Part shown: positions 19,258 through 27,139 of the stretch, piece by piece
How positions within the stretch are numbered: the first letter of the stretch is position 1
Layout: each line of letters begins with the position of its first letter
Assembly (NCBI GenBank): GCA_035444405.1
Contig: DAOMOP010000035.1
Span: 1-27,893, forward strand
Direction: 5' to 3'
Length of the DNA stretch: 27,893 nucleotides
DNA from: DAOMOP01 sp035444405
GTDB taxonomy: Bacteria; Pseudomonadota; Gammaproteobacteria; Burkholderiales; Rhodocyclaceae
The notes under the pieces: generated by a model
Database searches by the model: none
Told to the model about the DNA's origin: nothing
Seen by the model: only the letters and a program-made list of their open reading frames with translations
Translations under genes and position numbers: made by a program

Positions 19258-19654
19258 CGATAGGCGGGATATCGACGCCGATCACGATGGCCGGATCGCG
19301 CGCGTAGCCCCGATACACCGGCGCCGGCTGATAGACGTAGTGCGGGGGCGGGTAGGCGTGATAGTGGTGCTCGCGCACGACCACGGTACGATGCACCGGC
19401 GGGCGCGTGATCACGACCGTTTTCGCGTGCTTGTGCTTGAAGTGGCCGCGTGCGTGGCCACGGCGGTCGTCGCGCCAATCGCGGCGGTGTTCGCGCCAGT
19501 CGCGGCGATCGTGACGCCAGTCACCGCGGTCGTGATGCCATTCGCGATGTTCGAAGCGGTCATGGCGCGCCTCGGCCGGCGACGGCGTCACGAGCAGCGC
19601 ACTGCCGGCGAACAGCGCGACGAGCAGCCCGAACGAGAGAGCTCTCATTTTCAT
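19241..19654 (-). CDS. Small exported His/Arg-rich protein
   Basis: A 137-residue protein of unknown function. Residues 1-29 are a signal peptide (MKMRALSFGLLVALFAGSAL, cleavage near PAEA), so it is exported. The mature N-terminal half is a charged region with heptads EWHHDRG, DWRHDRR, DWREHRR and DWRDDRR (residues 38-65), then HARGHFKHKHAK. The second half is richer in Tyr/Pro (HHYHAYPPPHYVYQPAPVYRG) and ends in a short hydrophobic strand with IPPIVIPIR. The His content suggests metal binding or envelope stress, as in other small RcnB-like or spheroplast-type proteins, but no homology is certain. A strong GGAGGTTCAAC ribosome site supports the start. Confidence 0.78.
   Translation of the reverse strand: MKMRALSFGLLVALFAGSALLVTPSPAEARHDRFEHREWHHDRGDWRHDRRDWREHRRDWRDDRRGHARGHFKHKHAKTVVITRPPVHRTVVVREHHYHAYPPPHYVYQPAPVYRGYARDPAIVIGVDIPPIVIPIR
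19460..19543 (-). repeat. Four tandem 21-base repeats encoding DWRxDRR-type heptads
   Basis: Four imperfect 21-base units in tandem inside the small exported protein encode EWHHDRG, DWRHDRR, DWREHRR and DWRDDRR. Copy number could vary between strains through slipped-strand events. Confidence 0.6.
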
Positions 19655-19796
19655 TGTTGAACCTCCATTGTGACGGTCGCTGGGGCTCGGCCTGCTGCTC
19701 GCGGCCACGGCCGCCCCATGTCGTCACAACGGTCAGCCTACGCGCGCGGTTGGCATGAAAATGTAAGCAGATGCGCACCGGCGCGCCGGATCGGCG

Positions 19797-20407
19797 TCAG
19801 CCGCCGACCAGGATCACATGCACGCGGCGCGGCCCGTGCGCGCCGAGCTGGATGGTCTGCTCGACGTCGGCGGTGCGCGACGGCCCCGAGATCACGTTGG
19901 CTGCGCGCGGCATGCCCTGCGGGCGTGTGCGCAGCAGCGCCCAGGCATCCTCGAAGTGTTCGACGATGCGCTGGGCCTCGAGCACGACGACGTGATCGTC
20001 GGGCACGAAGTTGTGCGTGGTCGGGCTCGCCGGGCCGGAGGCGAGCAGCAGGCTGCCGGTCTCGGCGACGCCGGCGAGCGCGGCGCTGACCGCCAGGTGC
20101 TCGTCGATGCCGGCGGCCTCGTGGTGGATCTGCCAGCCCTGCGGCCACACGAGCGCATCGAGCGCCGCGCCGACCGCCGCGCGCCGCGGCAATTCGTGCG
20201 CCGCACGGTAGGCCTCGACCGCGGCCGGCACTTCGGCGAGCGTGGCCACACGGGCCACCGAGCCGGCGCGGCTTTCGAACTTGCGCACGAAACGCGCGAG
20301 GGCGTCCTCGTCCAGGGCCGGGCGGGTGTGCCGCGACGCGCCTCGTCGAGCGGGCCGCGCCCGAGTGCGCCGCGCACGGCGCCGAGGATGGCTTCTCTGG
20401 CGTTCAT
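19797..20407 (-). pseudogene. lutC: L-lactate utilization protein LutC (LUD domain), frameshifted
   Basis: Third subunit of the LutABC L-lactate oxidation complex. The first 25 or so residues (MNAREAILGAVRGALGRG and on to LDEA) are in one frame; the rest, starting HTRPALDEDALARFVRKFE, is in another. It includes the LUD-domain blocks DALVWPQGWQIHHEAAGIDE, VAETGSLLLASG, PDDHVVVLE and ISGPSRTADVEQTIQLGAHG. The break falls at about 20331-20345. The length of 611 bases is one short of a multiple of three, so a single missing base explains it. The ATG overlaps the lutB stop (ATGA). All conserved residues of the C-terminal domain survive, which makes an assembly error more likely than true decay. 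Confidence 0.82.
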
Positions 20408-21810
20408 CGCTGACCTCGCTGCGTGTGCCACTGTTCGAGAAAGGTTCGGCCGGCCGGCGCGGGCAGGTCGCGCGCGGCGGTCCAGCCGCCGGCGAGCGGC
20501 AGCTTGCGCAGGCGGCCGTTTCGTGCAAGCGCCTTCAGCAGCCGCGCGGCGATGCGCTCGCCGAAGTGATAGAGTCTGGGCCGCGTCGCGACCCAGCGCC
20601 ACGCCGCCAGCGCGCGCCGCTGCAGCGGCGGCGTGATGTGCTGCTGGTGCTGCAGGTGGCGCAGTTCGCGCAGCAGGTCGGGCAGCGGAATCTTGACCGG
20701 GCACACGGATGCGCAGCGCCCGTTCAGCGTGCATGCGTTGGGCAGATCGTAGGCGTTGTCCAGCCCCTTGATCAGCGGCGTGAGCACCGAGCCCATCGGT
20801 CCCGGATAGACCCAGCCGTAGGCGTGGCCGCCGACCGAGCCGTACACCGGGCAATGGTTCATGCACGCGCCGCAGCGGATGCAGCGCAGCATGTCGCGAA
20901 AGCGTCCGCCGAGCATGCGCGAGCGGCCGTTGTCGACCAGCACGACGTGGTATTCCTCGGGGCCGTCGAGATCGTCGGGCCGGCGCGGGCCGGTCGAGAG
21001 GGTCGTGTAGGTCTCGGTCTCCTGGCCGGTCGCGCTGCGCGCCAGCAGGCGCAGGAACACGGTCACGTCGTCGAGCGTGGGCACGACGCGCTCGATGCCG
21101 GAGGTGACGATATGCACCTTCGCGAGCGTCTGCGTGAGGTCGCCGTTGCCTTCGTTGGTGACGATCACCGACGAGCCGCTCTCGCACACCAGGAAGTTGC
21201 CGCCGGTGATGCCGACGTCGGCGCGAAAGTACTTGTCGCGCAGCACTTGGCGCGCCTCGTTGACGAGGTCGGCGACCTCGGTCTTGCGCGCACCGCCGTG
21301 CGCCGCGGCGAAGAGGTCCGAGACCTGGTCCTTGGTCTTGTGCACGGCCGGCGCGATGATGTGCGAGGGCGGCTCGTGGGCGAGCTGGATGATGTATTCG
21401 CCCAGATCGGTCTCGACCACCTCCATGCCGGCGCCGACGAGCGCCTCGTTGAGGTCGATCTCCTCGGACACCATGGACTTGCCCTTGGTGACCGTCTTCG
21501 CGCCGACGCGCTTGCAGATGCCGAGGATGATCTCGCGCGCCTCGGCGCCGTCGCGCGCCCAGTGCACGTGGCCGCCGGCGGCGGTGACCGCGGCCTCGTA
21601 GCGTTCGAGATAGTGGTCGAGGTGCTCGAGGATGTGGTTCTTGAGGGTCTTCGCCTCTTCGCGCAGGGTCTCGAACTCGGGCAGCTCGGCGGCCTGCTGC
21701 GCGCGCTTGCCGACGAAGCCCTCGCGCGCCTTGCCGAGCGCCTGCTGCAGGCTGGCGTCGTGGATCGCGAACACTGCGCGGTCCTTGAACTCGTGCGAAC
21801 GCATCTCCAT
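20404..21810 (-). CDS. lutB: L-lactate utilization iron-sulfur protein LutB
   Basis: A 468-residue subunit of the LutABC complex that oxidises L-lactate to pyruvate. Residues about 60-300 are the LUD domain (AKTVTKGKSMVSEEIDLNEAL, VGITGGNFLVCESGSSVIVT NEGN split by my spacing). The ferredoxin part follows: C310, C313, C316 and C320 (CIRCGACMNHCP) form the first cluster motif. The second motif reads CTLNGRCASVCP: Asn363 is where the usual CxxCGxC has its first Cys, with a Cys three residues earlier at C360, then C366 and C370. So four cysteines may still be available through a shifted pattern. The start shares a TGATG overlap with lutA, and the stop overlaps lutC. Confidence 0.93.
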   Translation of the reverse strand: MEMRSHEFKDRAVFAIHDASLQQALGKAREGFVGKRAQQAAELPEFETLREEAKTLKNHILEHLDHYLERYEAAVTAAGGHVHWARDGAEAREIILGICKRVGAKTVTKGKSMVSEEIDLNEALVGAGMEVVETDLGEYIIQLAHEPPSHIIAPAVHKTKDQVSDLFAAAHGGARKTEVADLVNEARQVLRDKYFRADVGITGGNFLVCESGSSVIVTNEGNGDLTQTLAKVHIVTSGIERVVPTLDDVTVFLRLLARSATGQETETYTTLSTGPRRPDDLDGPEEYHVVLVDNGRSRMLGGRFRDMLRCIRCGACMNHCPVYGSVGGHAYGWVYPGPMGSVLTPLIKGLDNAYDLPNACTLNGRCASVCPVKIPLPDLLRELRHLQHQQHITPPLQRRALAAWRWVATRPRLYHFGERIAARLLKALARNGRLRKLPLAGGWTAARDLPAPAGRTFLEQWHTQRGQR

Positions 21811-22598
21811 CAGCGCGTCTCCGGGCCGGTGGCGGCGATGCCGGGGCCGTCGGCGAGCCCGGCCAGCACCTCGGCGGTGTGATAGACGCGCACCGGCGCG
21901 TGGATGCGCGAAAGCCGCCCGGCGATGTTCATCAGGCAGCCCAGGTCGCCGCCGAGCAGCGTGTCGGCGCCGGTCGCGAGGATGTTGCGGATCTTGTCGT
22001 CGACCATCTTTTCGGAGATCTCCGGGTACTTCACGCAGAAGGTGCCGCCGAAGCCGCAGCACACCTCGCTGTCGGCCATCTCCTTGACCGTCAGGCCGGC
22101 CACGCCGCCGAGCAGCGCGCGCGGCTGGCCCTTGATGCCGAGCCCGCGCAGGCCCGAACAGGAGTCGTGGTAGGTCGCGGTGCCGGCGAATTGCGCGTCG
22201 CGTGCGCTGGTCACGCCGAGCTCGTCGTGCAGGAAGGACATCAGCTCGAAGCTCTTCGCGGCGAGCCGCTCGGCACGTGCGCGCCACTCGGGCTCCGCTT
22301 CGAACAGCGTCGGATAGTCGTGGCGTATCGTCGCCATGCACGAGCCCGACGGCCCGACGACGTAGTCGTAGCCTTCGAACGCGGCGATGACCTGCTTTGC
22401 GAGCGCGCGTGCGGCATCGAAGTCGCCGCTGTTGTAGCCGGGCTGGCCGCAGCAGGTCTGCGCCTGCGGCACCTCGACCGTACAGCCGGCGTCCTCGAGC
22501 AGCTTCACCGCGGCGAAGCCCACGCTCGGACGGAACACGTTCATCAGACAGGTCGCGAACAGCCCGACGCGCGGCGTGCGCTGGGACGATGCAGTCAT
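21810..22598 (-). CDS. lutA: L-lactate utilization protein LutA
   Basis: A 262-residue protein with two cysteine-rich CCG domains, as in heterodisulfide-reductase-like subunits; with LutB and LutC it oxidises L-lactate at the membrane. The first CCG domain shows GLFATCLMNVFRP and the AQTCCGQPGYNSGD motif near residue 50, with GPSGSCMATIRHDYP; the second shows TYHDSCSGLRGLG and DSEVCCGFGGTFCVKYPEIS near 190, followed by the D-x-G-CLMN loop. These are all the cysteine clusters expected. The start follows a GGAGACCGCAT ribosome site. It is the first gene of lutABC, with 1- to 4-base overlaps throughout. Confidence 0.94.
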   Translation of the reverse strand: MTASSQRTPRVGLFATCLMNVFRPSVGFAAVKLLEDAGCTVEVPQAQTCCGQPGYNSGDFDAARALAKQVIAAFEGYDYVVGPSGSCMATIRHDYPTLFEAEPEWRARAERLAAKSFELMSFLHDELGVTSARDAQFAGTATYHDSCSGLRGLGIKGQPRALLGGVAGLTVKEMADSEVCCGFGGTFCVKYPEISEKMVDDKIRNILATGADTLLGGDLGCLMNIAGRLSRIHAPVRVYHTAEVLAGLADGPGIAATGPETR

Positions 22599-22632
22599 AT
22601 GCGGTCTCCACGATTGTTCTTGTGTCGACTGC

Positions 22633-22638
22633 ATGGTA
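22633..22638 (-). promoter_or_regulatory. Possible extended -10 promoter of lutABC
   Basis: On the minus strand TGCTACCAT forms an extended -10, giving a start about 28 bases before the lutA ATG. No good -35 is found 17 bases upstream (the region is all GC). I see no clear operator palindrome. Confidence 0.33.
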
Positions 22639-22697
22639 GCAAGGCCGCGCCGGCCGCGCGGCAAAGGATTTTCAGGCCGGCGGTGAATCGGCTTCGT

Positions 22698-22724
22698 GTC
22701 GCCGGCGTACGCTGTGCCGGCGAC
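22698..22724 (-). terminator. Stem-loop after the chemoreceptor gene
   Basis: GTCGCCGGC (22698-22706), 9-base loop, GCCGGCGAC (22716-22724): a perfect 9-bp stem 10 bases beyond the stop codon. There is no U-tract, but its placement between the chemoreceptor and lutA suggests a transcription stop. Confidence 0.45.
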
Positions 22725-22733
22725 CGCGCCGCG

Positions 22734-24800
22734 CTAGACGCGGAAGCGGCCCACCAGCGCGTTGAGCCGTCCGGCGAGCTCCTCGAGATGCTGGGCTTCG
22801 TTCGTGGTCTCGGCGATCGCGCCGTCGTTCTTCTCGGCCATGCGCGCGATCTGCTCGACGTTGCGCGAGATGTCGCCGCTGGCGGCGCTCTGTTCGCGCG
22901 TGGCGTTGGCGATCTCGCCGACGCGCACCAGCGTGTGCTGCGCGCTGCGGCTGATGTCGTCGAGCGCCGCGGCCGCCTCGCGCGTCAGCGACACGCCCTG
23001 CTCGACCCGACCGGTGCTCGCGCGCATGCCGTCGACGGCCGCGCCGGTGTCGCTCTGTATCGTCTCGATCATGCGCGAGATGTCGACGGTCGCGACGCTG
23101 GTCCGTTCGGCGAGCTTGCGCACTTCGTCGGCGACGACGGCAAAGCCGCGCCCCTGCTCGCCGGCGCGCGCGGCCTCGATCGCGGCGTTCAGCGCCAGCA
23201 GGTTGGTCTGCTCGGCGATCTCGCGGATCGCCTCGACGATGCCGCTGATCTCGCGCGAGCGCTGGCCGAGGCCTTCGACGCGCTGCGAGCTGTCGGACAC
23301 CGCCGCGGCCAGCGCCTGCATCTCGTCGGCGACGCGGCGCACGATGCCGGTGCCGGCCTCGGCGAGCTCGCCCGACTGCTTCGAGTCGTCGAGCGTCTCG
23401 CGGGCGTGCTCGGCGACCTGATCGATGCTGACCGTCATCTGCTCGACGGCGGCGGCCGTCGACGACGACATCTCGCTCTGCACGCGCGAGCCGTCGCCGA
23501 CGCGGCGGCTGTTCGCCATGACCTTCGCCGCCGTCTGCGCGAGGTCGTGAACGACGGTGCGCGTCTCGCCGATGAGCCGCTGCAGCTTGTCGGCGAATTC
23601 GTTGAACGCGGCCGAGGTCTGGCCGATCTCGTCGGTGGTGTCGGCATCGAGGCGGCGCGTCAGATCGCCCTGGCCGCTCGCCACCTCCCGCATCGAGCTC
23701 TGCAGGCGCGCGAGTGCGCGCAGCTTGCCGAGCAGCAGCAGCGTGGCCACGGCGGTCATCAACACCATGAACGCGAACACGAACATGTAGCCGATCATCT
23801 GCACGAAGGCGATGTCGGCCGCCGCCTGGGCGTTGTCGTTGCCGACCGCCGAGAACGCTTCGGAGACGCGCAGGATGCTGTTGATCGCGGCGGTGGCCTG
23901 CTCGAACCATTCGTTCGCGCTGATGCTGTAGTGGCGGTCCTCGCCCGCGCCGCGGTAGGACGACGCCTCGGCATACACCTTCTTGCGCGTCTGCTCGAAG
24001 CTGCCGAGGAAGTTCGCCTCCATTTCGTCGATCGCCGCCACCACCGACGCCGGCATGCCGGGGATGTCGCGCATGAAGAGCAGGTTGGCGATGTTCGCAT
24101 CGACGGTCTGGCGGAAGGCCATCAGCCGCTGCAGCGTCTCGGCCGGTGCCGGGCGGTTGCCGTTGATCATCGCGGTGACCACGGCACGCTCCTGGCCGGC
24201 GTACTCGGAGGCGAGCCACGAGTGGTGCTTGGTGGTCAGGTTCGGGTAGGTGATGTCGGGCGGCATGGTGTTGTCGGCGAACACCTGCAGGCGCATGCGT
24301 GCGGTCTGCGCGATGAAGTCCGACATCAGCGGGATCCACTGCGGCGCGGTGATCGTGCGGGCCGCGCCGCCGATGCTGCGGTCGACCTGTCGGCGCGCCT
24401 CCGCGACCTTCTCGAAGCTCGCCTCGGCCGCCGCGCGGGCCATCGAGAAGCCGGTGTAGGCGCGGCCGGTCGATTCGATCTCGCGCGCGATCGCGAAAGC
24501 TTCGCGCAGCGCCGTATCGCCCTTTTCGCGCAGCGCGGCAAGCCGCTGGCGTGCCGCGTCGTTCGCCGCACCGTCGGCCGACAGCAGGCCGGCGGTGAAG
24601 CCGCGCTCGATCGCCTGCTGCCCGGCCGCGACGATGATCTGGTCGCCCATGCGATTGGCGGCAATCGTGTTCTGCAGCATCTGGTGCGTCGCCCAGCTGT
24701 GCCACGAGTAGTAGCCGGTGATCCACAGCAGCAGCGCCGGGGCGCCCAGGCTTGCCAGGATGATGAATCGAAAGCTCATGTTTCTGAGTTGGCGCAACAT
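22734..24800 (-). CDS. Methyl-accepting chemotaxis protein with large periplasmic sensor
   Basis: A 688-residue chemoreceptor. An N-terminal membrane helix (FIILASLGAPALLLWITGYY, residues about 12-31) and a second one near 310-330 (MFVFAFMVLMTAVATLLLLG) bracket a helical sensor of about 275 residues; its QQAIERGFTAGLLSAD stretch resembles the QxERG motif of NIT (nitrate/nitrite) sensors. A HAMP domain follows (near 330-385, EVASGQGDLTRRLDADTTDE), then the signalling domain with its hairpin tip EIAEQTNLLALNAAIEAARA and GFAVVADEVRKLAERT near 525-565. No CheR/CheB-tethering pentapeptide at the C-terminus (ends GRFRV). GGAAGGATC precedes the ATG. Adjacent to, but not clearly co-transcribed with, lutABC. 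The ligand is unknown. Confidence 0.93.
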   Translation of the reverse strand: MLRQLRNMSFRFIILASLGAPALLLWITGYYSWHSWATHQMLQNTIAANRMGDQIIVAAGQQAIERGFTAGLLSADGAANDAARQRLAALREKGDTALREAFAIAREIESTGRAYTGFSMARAAAEASFEKVAEARRQVDRSIGGAARTITAPQWIPLMSDFIAQTARMRLQVFADNTMPPDITYPNLTTKHHSWLASEYAGQERAVVTAMINGNRPAPAETLQRLMAFRQTVDANIANLLFMRDIPGMPASVVAAIDEMEANFLGSFEQTRKKVYAEASSYRGAGEDRHYSISANEWFEQATAAINSILRVSEAFSAVGNDNAQAAADIAFVQMIGYMFVFAFMVLMTAVATLLLLGKLRALARLQSSMREVASGQGDLTRRLDADTTDEIGQTSAAFNEFADKLQRLIGETRTVVHDLAQTAAKVMANSRRVGDGSRVQSEMSSSTAAAVEQMTVSIDQVAEHARETLDDSKQSGELAEAGTGIVRRVADEMQALAAAVSDSSQRVEGLGQRSREISGIVEAIREIAEQTNLLALNAAIEAARAGEQGRGFAVVADEVRKLAERTSVATVDISRMIETIQSDTGAAVDGMRASTGRVEQGVSLTREAAAALDDISRSAQHTLVRVGEIANATREQSAASGDISRNVEQIARMAEKNDGAIAETTNEAQHLEELAGRLNALVGRFRV

Positions 24801-25173
24801 GATCCTTCCCTTGCTGAGGTTCGTGCGTTCTGATGCGCCGGAAGTGTCGCGTGGCGGCTCCGGCCCCGGTCCGTGCGTGGGGATTCGCGTTGGCGACGGT
24901 GTCTTCGCGCGGCAAATTGCACCGCAATCCGCGTCGCGATGCGGGCGTGGGCGCGCAGACGTCATCGCCGAAGCGACCCCATGCATTGCGTTACGTCACG
25001 TGATTGCAGGGCTTTAGCGTTTTTTTGATCGGAGTCGATTTTTTCGGCCGGCGCGGTCGCCGGGATGGCGGCATGCGCGCCGGTGCCGGGTGCTGGTAGC
25101 GGGCGGCGTGGCGGCCGCAGCGGCGCACCGGCGCCCGGTGACGGGGCGCTCGAATGCGTCGCGAACGGGAGGG
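24801..25173. other. Intergenic region upstream of the chemoreceptor
   Basis: No supported gene in these 373 bases. They hold an AT-rich patch with two poly-T runs (about 25020-25044), a TCACGTGA palindrome (24996-25003), a CCGGCG/CGCCGG stem (25048-25053 with 25058-25063) and a CACCGG/CCGGTG stem (25126-25131 with 25135-25140) just after the Pro/Ala-rich gene. The chemoreceptor promoter should be in the AT-rich patch, but I cannot assign it with confidence. Confidence 0.5.
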
Positions 25174-25620
25174 TCAGGCCGAAGCGCGGATGGCGCTGGG
25201 CTGCGGGCGGCTGTCGGGGCGCGCCGCGTTGTCGAGGTAGAGCTGCACCGCCTGATTGTGCTGCGTGGTTGCGCCGTCGGGCTCGCGGGGTGCCGGGGCG
25301 CTGCCGGTGTCGGGTGCACCCGGGCTGGCGCGCGATGCCGCGGCAGCGGTGGGATCGGGCGTGAGGTTCGCGCGCGCGCCGGCGCCGGCAGGGGTGACCG
25401 GGGTGGCGATCGTGGCGGGGGCCGCCGCTGGCGTGGCCTCGGTCGTGTTTGCCGCAGCAGGGGCTGCGGCGGCCTGTCCGGCAGCGCTGAGGCTGACCAA
25501 CACGTCCGCCGCCGGGGTGCTCGCCGCGACGGCGCGTTCGGCCTCGTCGCGGCGCGGCGCGACCTGGCGCGGCGACGGCGACGAGACGTCGCCCGCGGTC
25601 GTGATCATCGCAATCGGCAT
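25174..25620 (-). CDS. Pro/Ala-rich hypothetical protein
   Basis: A 148-residue low-complexity protein not recognised. It starts MPIAMITTAGDVSSPS behind a good GGGAGGAAACG ribosome site. The body is dominated by Ala, Pro, Thr and Ser (AATIATP-like runs), with a more ordinary C-terminal segment (HNQAVQLYLDNAARPDSRPQ). No signal peptide, membrane segment or known domain is seen. It is encoded between ada and the chemoreceptor, same strand. The ribosome site and start argue for a real gene, although long frames arise by chance in DNA this GC-rich. Confidence 0.55.
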   Translation of the reverse strand: MPIAMITTAGDVSSPSPRQVAPRRDEAERAVAASTPAADVLVSLSAAGQAAAAPAAANTTEATPAAAPATIATPVTPAGAGARANLTPDPTAAAASRASPGAPDTGSAPAPREPDGATTQHNQAVQLYLDNAARPDSRPQPSAIRASA

Positions 25621-25766
25621 CGTTTCCTCCCGTGGTGCGGCATGTCCGAGCCTGCGTGCGCGCCTGCGGCGCGCTGTCGGCGAATGGCGCCAGTATAACG
25701 CCGGCATCGGCCGCCATGCCAGCGCGGTGGTGCCCGAGGCCTGCGGGCGACGCCGCGGGGGATGCG

Positions 25767-26841
25767 CTATTCGGCCGCTTCGCGTTCGAGCAGCGCCTTC
25801 TTGCGCGCGATGCCCCAGCGATAACCGGCGAGCCCGCCGTCCGCGCGCACGACGCGGTGACACGGAATCGCCACCGCCAGCGTGTTGGCGGCACAGGCGG
25901 CGGCCACCGCGCGTGCGCCCTGCGGTGCGCCGATGCGCTGCGCGAGCGCGGCATAGGTGATGGTGTGGCCGGCCGGTATCGCCTGCAGCGCCTGCCACAC
26001 GCGCTGCTGGAAGGCGGTGCCGCGGACGTCGAGCGGCGAGGCCCTTCGCGGGGGCCTCGACGAAGCCGACCACCTGCGCGACGAGCCGCTCGAAGTCGCC
26101 GTCGCCGCCGATCAGGCGCGCCTGCGCGAAGCGCAATTGCAGGTCGCGGATCAGCGCGTCGGGGTCGTCGCCGAGCAGGATCGCGCACACGCCGTGCTCG
26201 CTGGCGGCGACCAGGATCGCCCCGAGCGAGCACTGCCCGACCGCAAAGCGGATCGTCGTGCGCGTGCCGCCGTCCCGGTAGCGCGTCGGCGTCATGCCGA
26301 GCACGCGCTTCGACTCGGCATAAAAGGGGCCGCCGGAGGCGTAGCCGGCCTCGTAGATCGCTTCGGTGACGGCGCCGCCGCGCGCCAGTGCGCTGCGCAC
26401 GCGCCGCGCACGATGCGCGAGCGCGTAGGCGTGCGGCGTGAGTCCGGTGACGGCCTTGAACACGCGGTGCAGGTGGTAGCGGCTCAGGCCCGCACGCGCG
26501 GCGAGGTCCTGCAGGCGCGGAATGCGCTCCGCCTGCTCGATGTGACGGCACAGCGCGGTCACGAGCTCGGCGTGCGGCGCCGCTGCTTGCGATCGTTCCG
26601 GATGGCAGCGCCGGCATGGCCGAAAACCGGCGCGCTCGGCGTCGGCGGGCGTCGCATGGAAGCTGACGTTCTCCGGCCGCGGCCGGCGCGCGGCGCACGA
26701 CGGGCGACAGTAGATGCCGGTGGTGCCGACCGCGTAGACGAACTGCCCGTCGGCCGCGCGATCGCGGGCGACGAGCGCGGCCCAGCGCGGGTCGTCGACG
26801 ATCGCGGCGGCGCGCGTCTCGGGTGTGGAATCGTGCTTCAT
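25767..26841 (-). pseudogene. ada: Ada: methylphosphotriester/O6-methylguanine-DNA methyltransferase and regulator, frameshifted
   Basis: Adaptive-response protein that repairs methyl phosphotriesters with its N-terminal Cys, repairs O6-methylguanine with its C-terminal Cys, and activates alkylation-repair genes once methylated. The zinc domain is complete (GIYCRPSCAARRPRP near 43-57 and GFRPCRRCHPE near 72), as is the AraC-type helix-turn-helix (LQDLAARAGLSRYHLHRVF, then EAGYASGGPFYAESKRVLG). After VVGFVEAPAKGLA the frame breaks at about 26032-26042; the methyltransferase domain resumes in another frame with LDVRGTAFQQRVWQALQAIP and the active-site IPCHRVV. The 1,075 bases are one above a multiple of three: one extra or two missing bases. 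Error or true split is unresolved. Confidence 0.85.
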
Positions 26842-26993
26842 GTCGTGCTCGCAACGGTTTGCAGGGACGCCCCGACTCTATGCCGCCGTGCGCGTCGATG
26901 CACTCCGATTGTTGCGGCCCAATTCTTGCCCCCAGCGTCAGTGCACGCCGCGGCGGCGTCGATCGCGGCATTGCGCGTGCCGGCACCGCGTCA

Positions 26994-27095
26994 GCCGACC
27001 GCGCGCAGTGCCTCGCCCACGATGGCGACGTGTTCGAGCGCGCCGACGCGTTGATCGGTAAAGAGGGCAACCCGTGCGCCGCGTTCGCGATGCGC
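26994..27095 (-). pseudogene. Remnant resembling iron-type alcohol dehydrogenase / hydroxyacid-oxoacid transhydrogenase
   Basis: A 34-codon open stretch between two stops, reading ARVALFTDQRVGALEHVAIV then GEALRAVG. This resembles the N-terminal Rossmann-like segment of iron-containing alcohol dehydrogenases (VxLxTDxxVxxLxHVxxVxxxLxxxG), especially the hydroxyacid-oxoacid transhydrogenase group. No start codon, no ribosome site and none of the metal-binding C-terminal part is present. If the match is real, this is a leftover piece. The rest of the 26842-27139 spacer shows nothing I can name. Confidence 0.35.
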
Positions 27096-27139
27096 TCAGT
27101 ATAGGCGAAGCGGTGGCGCCGGCGGCCCGGCGGGCCGCC

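Noticed and set aside
21879..24833. A 984-codon plus-strand open frame opposite lutA and the chemoreceptor
   Set aside because: It is antisense to two well-recognised genes and its translation has no recognisable fold.
24990..25016. Flagellar sigma-28-like promoter (TAAAGCCC-N11-GACGTAAC on the minus strand) for the chemoreceptor
   Set aside because: The first half is 5 of 8 and the second only 4 of 8 to consensus; it could be chance in an AT-rich patch.
25020..25063. Intrinsic terminator at the CCGGCG/CGCCGG stem beside poly-T runs
   Set aside because: The T-runs precede the stem on the plus strand and read as A-runs after it on the minus strand, so they are on the wrong side for either direction.
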